Positions 40,148 to 48,877 of a DNA stretch of 48,879 bases are shown piece by piece; position 1 is the first letter of the stretch; each line of letters begins with the position of its first letter. Where the stretch lies: NCBI RefSeq assembly GCF_900169785.1, contig NZ_FWER01000042.1, positions 1 through 48,879 on the forward strand, in the 5' to 3' direction. Made by a program: the position numbers and the translations under genes. The notes beneath the pieces are model-generated. The model worked only from the letters and a program-made list of their open reading frames with translations, did not search any database and was not told the DNA's origin. The DNA comes from Rhizobium sullae. Its GTDB lineage: Bacteria; Pseudomonadota; Alphaproteobacteria; Rhizobiales; Rhizobiaceae.

Positions 40148-41980
40148 TTAGTCGAGATCAAAGTGCTCCTTGTAGTCCTGCTTGAGCCGAGCGGGCTGAT
40201 CGTCCTTTCGAAGTACGCAGTTGCCGATGACAAGACGCTCTATCTCGGTGCCCATGAAGCAGTGGAACGCGTCTTCTGGGGTGCAGACGATCGGCTCGCC
40301 ACGCACGTTGAAGCTTGTATTGACCAGAACGGGGCAGCCGGTGCGCGCCTTAAAGGCAGTCAGCAACTCCCAGTAACGGGGATTGGTCTCTTTATGCACT
40401 GTCTGCACGCGAGCCGAGTAATCGACGTGAGTAACAGCCGGGATTTCCGATCGTGAGACGTTCAGGCGGTCGATGCCGAACAATTCCTCCTCGTCCGTGT
40501 TCGGATGATGTCTTCGACTTTGCAATACGTCGCCAACAAGCAACATGTAGGGACTGTCGACATCGATATCGAACCAGTCCGATATATCCTCGCGCCTCAC
40601 GGATGGAGCGAACGGACGAAAACTTTCGCGATATTTAACCTTGAGATTCAGCGTTCTCTGCATGGTAGGCGACCGCGGATCACCCAATATGGATCTGGCC
40701 CCGAGCGCGCGGGGCCCGAATTCCATGCGCCCTTGCATCCATCCCACAGCCTTCTCCTCGACGAGAGCATCGACAGTGCTCTCGGCAACGTCGGTGTCTG
40801 AGAGAACGTCATAGATGGCGCCGGCGGCAGCAAGGCGCTGTTCGATCTCCTTTTGGCCGTAGGCCGGGCCAAGATAGGCACCGGCCATGCTATCGCGACC
40901 ATTGACCATCCGACCATTGCGGAGGAATCCGTGCCAAACGGCAAGGGCCGCGCCAAGAGCACCTCCAGCGTCGCCGGCTGCCGGCTGGATCCAGATGTTC
41001 TCGAAAATGCCTGCCTTAAGGAGCTTGCCGTTTGCGACGCAATTCAGCGCGACACCACCGGCAAGGCACAGGTTTGTTTCGCCCGTTTCTCGTTGGGCAA
41101 AGCGTGCGAGTTTCAAAACCACCTCTTCGGTCACCGCCTGGACGGACGCAGCCAGGTCCATTTCGCGCTGGGTCAGGGTGGATTCCGGCTTTCGTGGTTC
41201 GGCTCCGAAGAGGCGGTGGAACGCCGGCGAGGTCATTGTAAGACCCGTGCAGTAGTCGAAATACTGCTGATCGAGGCGAAATGAGCCATCCTCTTTCAAG
41301 TCGATCAGATAATCTAGAATAGTCTGGGCAAAACGCGGACGCCCGTAAGGCGCTAAACCCATAAGCTTGTATTCGCCGGAGTTTACCTTGAAACCCGTGT
41401 AATAGGTGAAGGCGGAATAGAGCAGGCCCAGAGAATGGGGGAAGTGTATCTCCTTTAGAATGGCGAGGCGATCGCCAACACCATGGCCAATTGATGTCGT
41501 ACACCATTCGCCCACGCCGTCCATTGTCAGCACCGCCGCAGTCGAAAAAGGAGACGGAAAGTAACAGCTGGCTGCATGCGCGAGATGGTGCTCCGTGAAC
41601 AGGAGCGAGCCTGTCCACTCTTTCGAGCCGGCCAGTTTTCCGAGCTTCTGCCGCAGAATTTTCTTTTGGAACAGCTTTTCCTTGATCCATATCGGCATCG
41701 CGGCCTTGAACGAGCGAAAGCCTCTCGGGATCGTTGTGAGATAAGTTTCAAGCAATCGCTCGAACTTCAAGAATGGCTTTTCATAAAAGACGACGTGGTC
41801 AATTTCTCCCATGCTGCAGCCTGCCTCGGCCAGACAGTATTCGATCGCCCTCGTCGGAAAGGCCGCGTCGTGCTTCCTGCGGGTGAAGCGCTCTTCTTGC
41901 GCTGCAGCGAGGATACGTCCGTCCTCGATTAAGGCTGCCGCACTGTCATGATAGAAGGCCGAGATCCCGAGAACGCGCAC
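40148..41980 (-). CDS. O-carbamoyltransferase (NodU/CmcH family)
   Basis: A 610-aa two-domain enzyme. The N-terminal Kae1-like domain has VLGISAFYHDSAAAL, the metal-binding HHLAHAASCYF (H131, H132, H135) and GEYKLMGLAPYG. The C-terminal YrdC-like domain has MEFGPRALGARSILGDPR and LVNTSFNVRGEPIVCTPEDA. The family moves a carbamoyl group from carbamoyl phosphate to a hydroxyl via a carbamoyl-adenylate. The GTG at 41980 with AGAGGA upstream fits the family N-terminus; the longer open frame runs through two other genes. It sits in the SxtJ-DUF5989-carbamoyltransferase order known from glycan and natural-product loci. Confidence 0.95.
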   Translation of the reverse strand: MRVLGISAFYHDSAAALIEDGRILAAAQEERFTRRKHDAAFPTRAIEYCLAEAGCSMGEIDHVVFYEKPFLKFERLLETYLTTIPRGFRSFKAAMPIWIKEKLFQKKILRQKLGKLAGSKEWTGSLLFTEHHLAHAASCYFPSPFSTAAVLTMDGVGEWCTTSIGHGVGDRLAILKEIHFPHSLGLLYSAFTYYTGFKVNSGEYKLMGLAPYGRPRFAQTILDYLIDLKEDGSFRLDQQYFDYCTGLTMTSPAFHRLFGAEPRKPESTLTQREMDLAASVQAVTEEVVLKLARFAQRETGETNLCLAGGVALNCVANGKLLKAGIFENIWIQPAAGDAGGALGAALAVWHGFLRNGRMVNGRDSMAGAYLGPAYGQKEIEQRLAAAGAIYDVLSDTDVAESTVDALVEEKAVGWMQGRMEFGPRALGARSILGDPRSPTMQRTLNLKVKYRESFRPFAPSVRREDISDWFDIDVDSPYMLLVGDVLQSRRHHPNTDEEELFGIDRLNVSRSEIPAVTHVDYSARVQTVHKETNPRYWELLTAFKARTGCPVLVNTSFNVRGEPIVCTPEDAFHCFMGTEIERLVIGNCVLRKDDQPARLKQDYKEHFDLD

Positions 41981-41994
41981 TAATCCTCTCCCGA

Positions 41995-42144
41995 TCAGAA
42001 CAGGGTGTAGATAAAGGGCGCAACCGCGGTGCCCTGGGTCAGGACCGCAAGAGTTCCAAAGACAGTGACCATGATAAGGACGGGCAACAGCCAGAATTTC
42101 CTGCGGATGCGCATATAGAGGAAAAGCTCGCGTACCATTTCCAT
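41995..42144 (-). CDS. DUF5989-type small membrane protein (49 aa)
   Basis: A 49-aa protein, MEMVRELFLYMRIRRKFWLL and so on, with a basic amphipathic start and one transmembrane helix (LLPVLIMVTVFGTLAVLTQG), ending APFIYTLF. GAAGGACCGACAC precedes the ATG. It is 14 nt from the carbamoyltransferase start and 45 nt from the SxtJ stop. Size, sequence pattern and place match DUF5989 proteins, which lie between sxtJ-like and carbamoyltransferase genes in many bacteria. Its function is unknown; a membrane adaptor for the enzyme is a reasonable guess. Confidence 0.88.
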   Translation of the reverse strand: MEMVRELFLYMRIRRKFWLLPVLIMVTVFGTLAVLTQGTAVAPFIYTLF

Positions 42145-42189
42145 GTGTCGGTCCTTCATCAATGTTCGATCGCAGCGAAAACTGCGTCG

Positions 42190-42642
42190 TCAGAACTGAT
42201 TTCGCATTGTGGACGGATCCGCCCCCTCCCGTGGATGGTTGGTCCAATAAGTGGGTGCCGCCCGGTCGAATCGTAGCGCGAGAGGATCGTGGCCGCGCAT
42301 TCTCAGGACGAACCCGATCGGCACGAACGTCGTCACATAGATGAAGAGCATCACCACGGGGTTGGCGACCTTGAATAGGAGCAGGCCGAGCTTGCTCCAA
42401 ATCTGATTGGGCATGGTCAGAGAGACCGGGTAAATAAGAGCCAGCAGAACCAGAAGGCCACCCAAGCTGGCAAAGCCCAGCATGACGGGTGTCATCGTTC
42501 CGTTGATGATCCATCTCGCCGCAACAAGACAAAGGAGGATCCCGCCCACCGTGTAACCGAAATTACGATTCGATGGCCCTTCGGGAATATCCTCGAATAA
42601 TAGCTCGTGCGATTCGCTCACTGTTTCTTGCCCATAGACCAC
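42190..42642 (-). CDS. SxtJ-family membrane protein
   Basis: A 150-aa membrane protein with three or four hydrophobic segments (YTVGGILLCLVAARWI, VMLGFASLGGLLVLLALIYP, LLLFKVANPVVMLFIYVTTF), ending in the RFDRAAPTYWTNHP tail typical of SxtJ family proteins. SxtJ is named from the saxitoxin cluster and accompanies carbamoyltransferases. The start is GTG at 42642; GTG at 42621 is also possible. It probably shares an operon with the next two genes. Function unknown. Confidence 0.87.
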   Translation of the reverse strand: MVYGQETVSESHELLFEDIPEGPSNRNFGYTVGGILLCLVAARWIINGTMTPVMLGFASLGGLLVLLALIYPVSLTMPNQIWSKLGLLLFKVANPVVMLFIYVTTFVPIGFVLRMRGHDPLALRFDRAAPTYWTNHPREGADPSTMRNQF

Positions 42643-42776
42643 GGAACAGACGGTAAGGGACGCAGCTCGATTATCGTTTTATTAGCCTCGCGGTGGATTC
42701 AACAGGTACGCACCGTCCCGGTCAATATGCCGATGGATATAGACAGCGTTTGCGTTCTTCCCGCAGTCTTACGCAG

Positions 42777-44108
42777 TTACCTGACATTCGTTGCAGTCTT
42801 GGACGGCCCGTCGACGGTTTGCAGATGCTGGCTGATGACATCGGCGGCAAAGGCTGCTCCGTCGCGGTTGAAATGGCTGTCGGGGGCGTACATGCGCGCT
42901 GGGTCGGGCTGCCTCTCCAGCGCCTGGCGCAGATCAATGACCTCGATTCCTTCGGCTGCCGCAGCATCGGTCACGATCGTGCGGAGCTGATCGAAGACGC
43001 GGTCTGCAGCGAATGGGCCGATGAAGCGGTCGACTCTCGGCACATATACAATGGCGAATTTTCCACCCCATCCGGCGGACAGCGTTTTAGCTCGATGCAA
43101 TGTCTCCCTGAATTCCGGCATCACACGTGCGGCCTTCGGGTAAATTAGCCCGAGCCTCGTAAAGGTTTGCTGCAGGGCGAGGAAGTTTCGAAGCATCGCT
43201 GTTCGTTTCAGTACATCAACGAAGTTGATGGGCTTGCTGTTGTTCCGGTTCAATATGACTCTGGCCTCAAGCAAGGCCTGCTGCGCGGTCGACGGTGTTC
43301 CAAAGTGGGCGGTCGGCGATAGCGCATCGCGCAGCCAGGGCTTGCCTAGCTCGGTCTCGAAATTCTCCCAGTCATTGCCTTCGAAGAAAACCATCACCAC
43401 GTGGCGTGGTCGAAAGAGCGGCCCAAAACGGCCCAGCGTCGCGAGTTCGAGCAAGGGACCGTTACCGCGAATTCCCGCCCCCGCCGCGGAAAAACCGCTC
43501 GCCCTTAGACGCGACGCAAGATCCTGGCCTGGTGGCAGGCAGAACCCCTCGACGAAGGAATCACCCAAAAGCATCAAGTCCAGCTGTTTGTCATAGACAT
43601 CGTCCGGATTGTTGAAGCCATAGCGGTCCGCAGTGTACTTTATGATTTGATTGTCAGGCGTGCACAAAACGACGTCGGTGTTTGGGAAGCCCGACAAAAG
43701 CGCTGTCGATAGCGCGTCTGTTTCCAAGAATCGATTCAGACTGCCTAGCGCGAAGCCGCGGACGATGTTCTTGTCCTGCTCAACCGTTTCAGCCTGCGCA
43801 GGGCTGAGTTGGCCCAGCATGGCCAGTCGCACCGAGATCGATTGGAAGGCGAGAAACGCCTCGAATGCGAAAAGGGCCACCAGGACGCTCAGTCCGTAAA
43901 CGCCAACCGCCGTTGCAAAAGCCGGTTTCGCAAACAAGGCTGTTGCCAGGAAGGCAACGCCGAGCAGACCAGGTACGGCGACATAGCGGATGAAAAGTGG
44001 AAGATCTGAGGCAAAATCCCGAAAGTTTAAAAGCGCATATGCCGGGCTCACCAGAAGATAAACAGCAATGAGTACGCAGATTAGAATGCCACGTTTTCGC
44101 TTGATCAC
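42777..44108 (-). CDS. Membrane-anchored SGNH/GDSL hydrolase-like protein
   Basis: A 443-aa protein with three N-terminal transmembrane helices (about 8-28, 38-60, 66-90) and a C-terminal SGNH domain facing the periplasm. Block I is LMLLGDSFVEGF with nucleophile S184, a further motif is FFEGNDWENF with N245, and the late Asp-His dyad is in YAPDSHFNRDG. Such domains are found in acyl transferases and esterases that act on polysaccharides. The GTG start at 44108 has a weak ribosome site. It lies 134 nt upstream of sxtJ on the same strand and probably edits the same product as the carbamoyltransferase. Confidence 0.87.
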   Translation of the reverse strand: MIKRKRGILICVLIAVYLLVSPAYALLNFRDFASDLPLFIRYVAVPGLLGVAFLATALFAKPAFATAVGVYGLSVLVALFAFEAFLAFQSISVRLAMLGQLSPAQAETVEQDKNIVRGFALGSLNRFLETDALSTALLSGFPNTDVVLCTPDNQIIKYTADRYGFNNPDDVYDKQLDLMLLGDSFVEGFCLPPGQDLASRLRASGFSAAGAGIRGNGPLLELATLGRFGPLFRPRHVVMVFFEGNDWENFETELGKPWLRDALSPTAHFGTPSTAQQALLEARVILNRNNSKPINFVDVLKRTAMLRNFLALQQTFTRLGLIYPKAARVMPEFRETLHRAKTLSAGWGGKFAIVYVPRVDRFIGPFAADRVFDQLRTIVTDAAAAEGIEVIDLRQALERQPDPARMYAPDSHFNRDGAAFAADVISQHLQTVDGPSKTATNVR

Positions 44109-44161
44109 AACGTTTCTACTTTCTCGCCTTTGGGCTTCAAAAGGTCGCGCTTGACGTCTTG

Positions 44162-44815
44162 CTAAAATCGGCTGTCATTCGTCAGCCATTGCCGTTTTGC
44201 TAGGTTTGCTAGCTCAACGCGTGATGAAATGCCAAGTTTGCCGTAGATGCTGTGAAGATGCAGTTTGACGGTGCCGTGAGAAATTCCGAGCTCGTCCCCG
44301 ATCTCCCTGCTGCGCAATCCATCGGCAGCAAGACGCGAAACCTCAACTTCACGCGGTGTCAATGCTTGCAGAAGGGAGGTATATTGGAAATCGCTTTCGC
44401 GGAGCCTGTCCAGCGCGCAGACCAGGTTTTTGTCCGTAAGATATGTGCCGCCGGTGGCAACGGTCCGGATGCAGTTGAGAAGTACCGTCGGTGCCTGTTC
44501 CTTCAGCACAATGCCATTGACGCGATATTGCATGGCTATGGCCAGATTTTCGTCACTGATATCGGCGGTAAGGACGACGATTGGCAGGTCCGGCCTACTG
44601 GCGCGGATGTAATGAATGAACTCGAGTCCACTCATTGCGGGCATTCGCAGATCCAGCACGACGAGATCAACCTTTTCCCCATCGATCACCTCGATTGCGT
44701 GTAACGCACTTTGACATGTAGCGATCACCAGCAAATCGTCCTCGGTCTCGATCATGCGGCGCAATCCGTCCAGAACAATCAGGTGATCATCGACAATGAC
44801 AATGCGCAAGCTCAT
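44162..44815 (-). CDS. NarL/FixJ-type response regulator
   Basis: A 217-aa response regulator: receiver domain (1-120) with D9/D10 and phospho-acceptor D55 in LVVLDLRMP, then Thr in VVLTAD and Lys in VLKEQAP, followed by a LuxR-type helix-turn-helix (LTPREVEVSRLAADGLRSRE). The ATG at 44815 overlaps the kinase stop by 4 nt, and the receiver starts there (MSLRIVIVDDH), so the extension to 44851 is not used. It is the partner of the adjacent histidine kinase and precedes the SGNH gene by 53 nt, so the glycan genes are candidate targets. Confidence 0.93.
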   Translation of the reverse strand: MSLRIVIVDDHLIVLDGLRRMIETEDDLLVIATCQSALHAIEVIDGEKVDLVVLDLRMPAMSGLEFIHYIRASRPDLPIVVLTADISDENLAIAMQYRVNGIVLKEQAPTVLLNCIRTVATGGTYLTDKNLVCALDRLRESDFQYTSLLQALTPREVEVSRLAADGLRSREIGDELGISHGTVKLHLHSIYGKLGISSRVELANLAKRQWLTNDSRF

Positions 44816-46596
44816 GGGTGCACCGGCAATCTGATCAATATGCGTGTCCACTGCGCAACCCTGTCGATCGAAAGTTCTCCACCACGGGCTGCGGCCCGTT
44901 CGCGAAGGCTGCGAGGTCCGGTCTTGCTGTTCTTCAGCTCCGCATGATCAAACCGTCGTTCAAAGCCGAAGCCTGATCCATCATCATCGACCGTCAGCAA
45001 GATCGTGCCGGCATCCAGCTGCAAGTTGATTTCAAGCGTTCGCGCGCCACCGTGACGAACCGCATTGGCAGTGGCTTCGGAAGCCATGCGTATTAGCTCG
45101 TAGACCATCGTGGCGGGAAGACGAAGATCTATAGGGTTGAGAGCGAAGCGAATATCGATCGACCATTGCTTTCGTAAACGCCGGGCCAATGCCTCGAATT
45201 GCAGTGCCAAATGAGATTCGGGGAGGGTGCGGTACCCTTGACCTGGTTCGAGCGCATGGATGAAAGAGCGAAGTTCGCGTTGCTCGTCGGCAAGCATGGC
45301 TTGGATTGCAGTTACGCGCCCATCGATCTGTTGATGCTCCCCGAGAGTGAATGAACGCAGGGACTCGAGTTGCAACGCCGTTCCGGCCAGAGCTTGAAGC
45401 ACTCCGTCGTGAAGATCGCGCCCGATCTTGATACGCTCCTCGACAGCCGCTGCATCGCTAAGCCTGCGCATCAACATGGCTTGCTCGAACAATGCTTTGA
45501 TTCTGTCGGCGATGACCTCTGCAACCGCCACGTCATCGAGAGAAAGTGTCGGTGGATCCAAGAGAAAGATGCGCGCCTCAAGATCATCGACGCGGAATTG
45601 TGTCGAGACAGCCGAGGCAATCGAAAAATCGGCAGCGAGCGCAGGACAAACAGGTGACATTGCATCAGCCCATTCGTCGAAATATCCCTCGCCCCGGTGG
45701 ACGAGGACCTGGGAATGTACGGCGTCGGCGATTAAGAGGCTCGCGCGCTGCAAGGGTTCGGCGACCCATGGCCAATAGGCGTCCGGCGGCAATTGCGCGA
45801 CACTGCAAGCGCCATTCTTGCGCACTGCTACATACGTCCACGGCTCATCCGAGTCGCTCCAGATAAGGAGTGCGCGGGGCAAGTGCATCACGTGCGCTGC
45901 GTATTCAAGAGCCGCGTCAGCGGGCCACTCAGGCCCTTCGGGTGCCGCAGGAGTTTTCTCCACCAGGCGCAGCATCTCGGCGCGAACGACTTCCTGGTGA
46001 GCACCGAGCCAGACCAGTAAAGTGCCAGCGACAGTCACGAACAGCATGTGTGACATGTCCGTCGTCACGTCGGAGGTGGTTTCGAACGCCATCAGGTATA
46101 CAGGGGCCGTCATGCAGACGAGGGCCGTCCAAAACGCACCTCGCCAACGCCAATGCAGCGTTGCACTCAGGAGAACGAAGGGCATAAATATGAAAAATGG
46201 ACTGGAAGCTCCGCCAGTAAGTAGCATGAAGACAACAAAGGTCGCGACATCGACCACATGGCGTATGAGGGTCCCGCTAACACGCGAAATCTTGCTTCTC
46301 CAAACGTGGATTGCGCAAAGGATCGCGTATGAGAGATAGGCCGACAGAAGAGGAAACACAAACGCCGCAGGAATTAGCTGATGCTCCGCGTCGAGCCAGG
46401 ATAGGAGAACGCTGCCGATCGCCGACATGACACGGCCAATCGCGATGACCTTATCCGCACGGGCACGATGGGTGTTGATCCAGGTCGTTTGACGGCTCGG
46501 GGCGTCTGCTTCGTCGGTTGTGCTAAGATCCTGGGGTCGAACAGGCGAGGCGTTATAGCCCCTGAGGACGAAGTTTCGCCAGACTTTCATGCGCAT
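44812..46596 (-). CDS. NarL-type sensor histidine kinase
   Basis: A 594-aa kinase. Six hydrophobic segments lie between about residues 50 and 200, followed by a GAF-like region (about 225-375) without a recognisable cofactor site. The HisKA_3 dimerisation domain holds the phospho-His H396 in KIGRDLHDGVLQALAG. The ATPase domain has an N-box (ASEATANAVRHGG) and G-box (VDDDGSGFGF). GGAGACGGGCC precedes the ATG. The sensing region could read a membrane or cell-envelope signal; the ligand is unknown. Confidence 0.93.
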   Translation of the reverse strand: MRMKVWRNFVLRGYNASPVRPQDLSTTDEADAPSRQTTWINTHRARADKVIAIGRVMSAIGSVLLSWLDAEHQLIPAAFVFPLLSAYLSYAILCAIHVWRSKISRVSGTLIRHVVDVATFVVFMLLTGGASSPFFIFMPFVLLSATLHWRWRGAFWTALVCMTAPVYLMAFETTSDVTTDMSHMLFVTVAGTLLVWLGAHQEVVRAEMLRLVEKTPAAPEGPEWPADAALEYAAHVMHLPRALLIWSDSDEPWTYVAVRKNGACSVAQLPPDAYWPWVAEPLQRASLLIADAVHSQVLVHRGEGYFDEWADAMSPVCPALAADFSIASAVSTQFRVDDLEARIFLLDPPTLSLDDVAVAEVIADRIKALFEQAMLMRRLSDAAAVEERIKIGRDLHDGVLQALAGTALQLESLRSFTLGEHQQIDGRVTAIQAMLADEQRELRSFIHALEPGQGYRTLPESHLALQFEALARRLRKQWSIDIRFALNPIDLRLPATMVYELIRMASEATANAVRHGGARTLEINLQLDAGTILLTVDDDGSGFGFERRFDHAELKNSKTGPRSLRERAAARGGELSIDRVAQWTRILIRLPVHP

Positions 46597-46984
46597 GGCC
46601 CGTCTCCAGCGATGGCCGAGCCGGGCTGCTTTGCCCGCGCTCGTAAACGGCGCTCAGAATTAACCTACCGACTGCTAACTACTCGATGTGACGACTGGGA
46701 TATTCTCAGGCCATGGACTTGCTGCTTCCCGAGTCCTGGAACGTATATTACTTCTATATAACATACTAAAAAATGAACTTAAACAGAATGATGAATTGCG
46801 TTGCTCCAATCATGCGAACGACTGACTGCTTGAAGGCCGTGGCAACTCTTTTTACTACGCGTGCCATCTCTTCCCGCCAGCCAGAGGCTTCTTGGTCATC
46901 TGGAATTCAGCAGGGATTGTATTCTTGTCTTCGCCTCGCATTGTAAACTTTATTAGTTCACGCGAAGCAGAATTGTAGTCGTGG
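46597..46984. other. AT-rich intergenic stretch upstream of the two-component system
   Basis: About 390 bp that should hold the kinase promoter on the minus strand. The part at about 46738-46800 is very AT-rich (TATATTACTTCTATATAACA and following), far from the base composition around it. A frame of 48 codons (minus, 46855-47001) begins inside the end of the gene upstream and has no ribosome site; I do not call it. No repeat or mobile element was recognised. Confidence 0.4.
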
Positions 46985-47551
46985 CTATGCCGCGAAAACA
47001 TGATGAAAGCTGTGGCGGCGCCAATCAACGGTTTCCGGAGGCGGAACCTGTCGGTGTATTGCCGGGAGCTCGGCTGTGTCGCTCGGCTGCGGGGGTAAAT
47101 CCGAATAGACCAGCGCCGGCGATACGCCATAGCTGGCCGCCAAGTTGTAGAGGGCGTTGCTTGCGAAATATATGATCGACGCGGAAGTTATCGCGTCGCG
47201 CACTCGCTGCTCGTCGCCAATTTCAATGTAAAGCACGCCTGGAATCGACAGCGGCATTGTCCTGACGACCGGGTCGAGAACCAAGTTAATAGCCTGCGGC
47301 GTCACGTTGTTCAGGACAAATACGACGAGACCATATTGGCTCGACCGATAGCCTGCTTCGATCAATTCGGCAGGTAACCGCCCGTTCGATGGCATGATTT
47401 CGATGACGCTGCAGCCTAACATGGTCATCTCCTGGCCAAACATTCCGACCCGGCAATTCAGCCGTACGCAGAACAGCATCGCACAGCAAATCACCCAGCG
47501 GAAACCATCCCCGCCAGCCATTTCGACAAAATACTGTAGCTCGTTCTCCAT
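46985..47551 (-). CDS. Hypothetical protein (about 188 aa)
   Basis: A protein of about 188 aa from the ATG at 47551 (MENELQYFVEMAGG); the frame is open to 47692. It has several hydrophobic strand-like stretches (YGLVVFVLNNV, PLSIPGVLYIEIGD, SASIIYFASNALYNLA) and no signal peptide or clear membrane plan. The alternation resembles a Rossmann-like or receiver-like fold, but no motif is certain. There is no strong Shine-Dalgarno sequence. Codon use is less GC-biased than in the flanking genes. It could belong upstream of the two-component genes on the same strand. Function not recognised. Confidence 0.5.
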   Translation of the reverse strand: MENELQYFVEMAGGDGFRWVICCAMLFCVRLNCRVGMFGQEMTMLGCSVIEIMPSNGRLPAELIEAGYRSSQYGLVVFVLNNVTPQAINLVLDPVVRTMPLSIPGVLYIEIGDEQRVRDAITSASIIYFASNALYNLAASYGVSPALVYSDLPPQPSDTAELPAIHRQVPPPETVDWRRHSFHHVFAA

Positions 47552-47743
47552 CTGCGGAATATATGTCCTTGGATATAGGGGGAGAGATTTCCGACCCGGA
47601 CGGCCAGGCAGCAGACGCGGTCCGGACGCTGCATTGGGATCAACAACAATAGGCCAAGTGCCGGATACGCGCGATGGATCTTGGCGCTGCATGGCGGCGG
47701 CCCATCAGACCAACCGCCGCCTATCGGATCGACGGGAGCAGGC

Positions 47744-48526
47744 TCACAGCTTCGTGTTCGGGTGCTGGTTCCGGAACGCCGCTTCTCCGGCCTCCGACAC
47801 CTCGACCCACGTCTTGTCGGGTGCTGCGTCCGCGACGTAGCTGTCGTGCCAGTTCCACCACTTGTAGGTCGGGGTCTGAGGATAGCCCTGGGGCGAGTCC
47901 TCCCAGACCTCCTGCCGGCCCAGCGGCGTGATGTCGAGGTAGTTCCATGTGCCTCCCATCTGCTCGTCGCCGCGGTTGTTGATGAAGTAGGTGCGGAATA
48001 CCCGCTCGCCGTCACGGTAGAACACGTTCGTGCCGTGCCACTCGTCCACGCCGAAGTCGGCGTCGAAGCTGTCCGTGATGGTGAACCACGGCATCTCCCA
48101 CCCCATCCGCGCCTTCAGCCGCGCGATGTCTGCCTGAGGAGCACGCGAGACGAAGACGAGAGTGGTGTCGCGGGCGTTGAGGTGGGCGAGGTGGGCGACC
48201 TGGTCGGCCACCATGGAGCAACCCCGGCAGGCGTGGTCTGGCCAGCCGAACACCCCCGGCTCAAAGAAGGCGCGGTAGACGATCAGCTGACGCCGGTCGT
48301 CGAACAGGTCGAGCAGGCTCGCCTTACCCGCGGGCCCCTCGAACGTATATGCCTTATCCACGGTCATCCATGGCATTCGCCGGCGCTCTGCGGCCAGGGC
48401 GTCACGGGCGCGGGTCTGCGCCTTTTCCTTCACGAGCAGCTGCTGGCGGGCCGCCTCCCACGCCTGCGGCGACACGACCGGCGGTGTGTGCATGATAGAC
48501 TGTCCATTCTTTGCTGATGTCGTCAT
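47744..48526 (-). CDS. DUF899 family thioredoxin-like protein
   Basis: A 260-aa DUF899 protein, a thioredoxin-fold family of unknown reaction. Typical segments are RRRMPWMTVDKAYTFEGPAG, LIVYRAFFEPGVFGWPDHACRGCSM (about 82-106, shown in parts in the sequence) with a CRGC pair where thioredoxins have CxxC, DTTLVFVSRAPQADIARLKARMGW and GTWNYLDITPLGRQE near the end. AGGAGG lies 12 nt before the ATG at 48526. The gene is very GC-rich at third positions, unlike the genes at 46-47.7 kb, and may be a recent acquisition. Confidence 0.92.
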   Translation of the reverse strand: MTTSAKNGQSIMHTPPVVSPQAWEAARQQLLVKEKAQTRARDALAAERRRMPWMTVDKAYTFEGPAGKASLLDLFDDRRQLIVYRAFFEPGVFGWPDHACRGCSMVADQVAHLAHLNARDTTLVFVSRAPQADIARLKARMGWEMPWFTITDSFDADFGVDEWHGTNVFYRDGERVFRTYFINNRGDEQMGGTWNYLDITPLGRQEVWEDSPQGYPQTPTYKWWNWHDSYVADAAPDKTWVEVSEAGEAAFRNQHPNTKL

Positions 48527-48557
48527 GGCTGCTGAAACCTCCTGGTTTGGGTGAGTT

Positions 48558-48583
48558 CCCGCGCCTTGTGGCCGAGGCGCGGG
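48558..48583. terminator. Strong GC hairpin without T-tract
   Basis: A perfect 9-bp inverted repeat, CCCGCGCCT and AGGCGCGGG, around an 8-nt loop. It lies between the partial gene ending at 48764 and the DUF899 start, on the side where minus-strand transcription would run. No T-run follows on either strand, like the U-less terminators common in actinobacteria. Terminator or attenuator are both possible. Confidence 0.45.
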
Positions 48584-48763
48584 TCCATCCGCTGCTCATC
48601 GCTCGTTGTTGTCTGTGAGATAGTGTGGCACCGGAAAGCGAACAGTGGGAGTAACAAGTGTGGCGGCATTCCGATGGAGGCGATGACTACGACCGTAGCG
48701 TCACGCGATATGTCATCTCTTCGCGGCGCGGCCTCCCACGTCGGCCAGCCAGTCTGTGCCGGC

Positions 48764-48877
48764 TCACGCCCCGTAAGCACGCACCGCGACCACATGCGCC
48801 TCGGCCGCGCCGTTTGTCGCGGTGACCGTCAGGCGGAGCGCCGACGCGTTTGTCGGCTCGTCGAGCCGATGCGTCCG
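48764..48877 (-). CDS. C-terminal end of an unidentified protein (cut by window edge)
   Basis: The last 37 codons of a minus-strand gene that continues beyond the window. The peptide (TNASALRLTVTATNG, then AEAHVVAVRAYGA and stop) is beta-strand-rich with the look of a galactose-binding or discoidin-like domain end, as found at the tail of carbohydrate-active enzymes. Coding is supported by high GC at third positions. The upstream part is needed to name it. Confidence 0.5.
   Translation of the reverse strand, partial: RTHRLDEPTNASALRLTVTATNGAAEAHVVAVRAYGA

Noticed and set aside
40148..42532. A 794-codon minus-strand frame covering the carbamoyltransferase and beyond
   Set aside because: The extension past 41980 runs through the DUF5989 and SxtJ genes in another frame and is not family sequence. 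The GTG at 41980 has a ribosome site and gives the normal N-terminus.
46855..47001. 48-codon minus-strand frame after the hypothetical gene at 46985
   Set aside because: It starts inside the previous gene without a ribosome site and shows no recognisable sequence; too weak to call.
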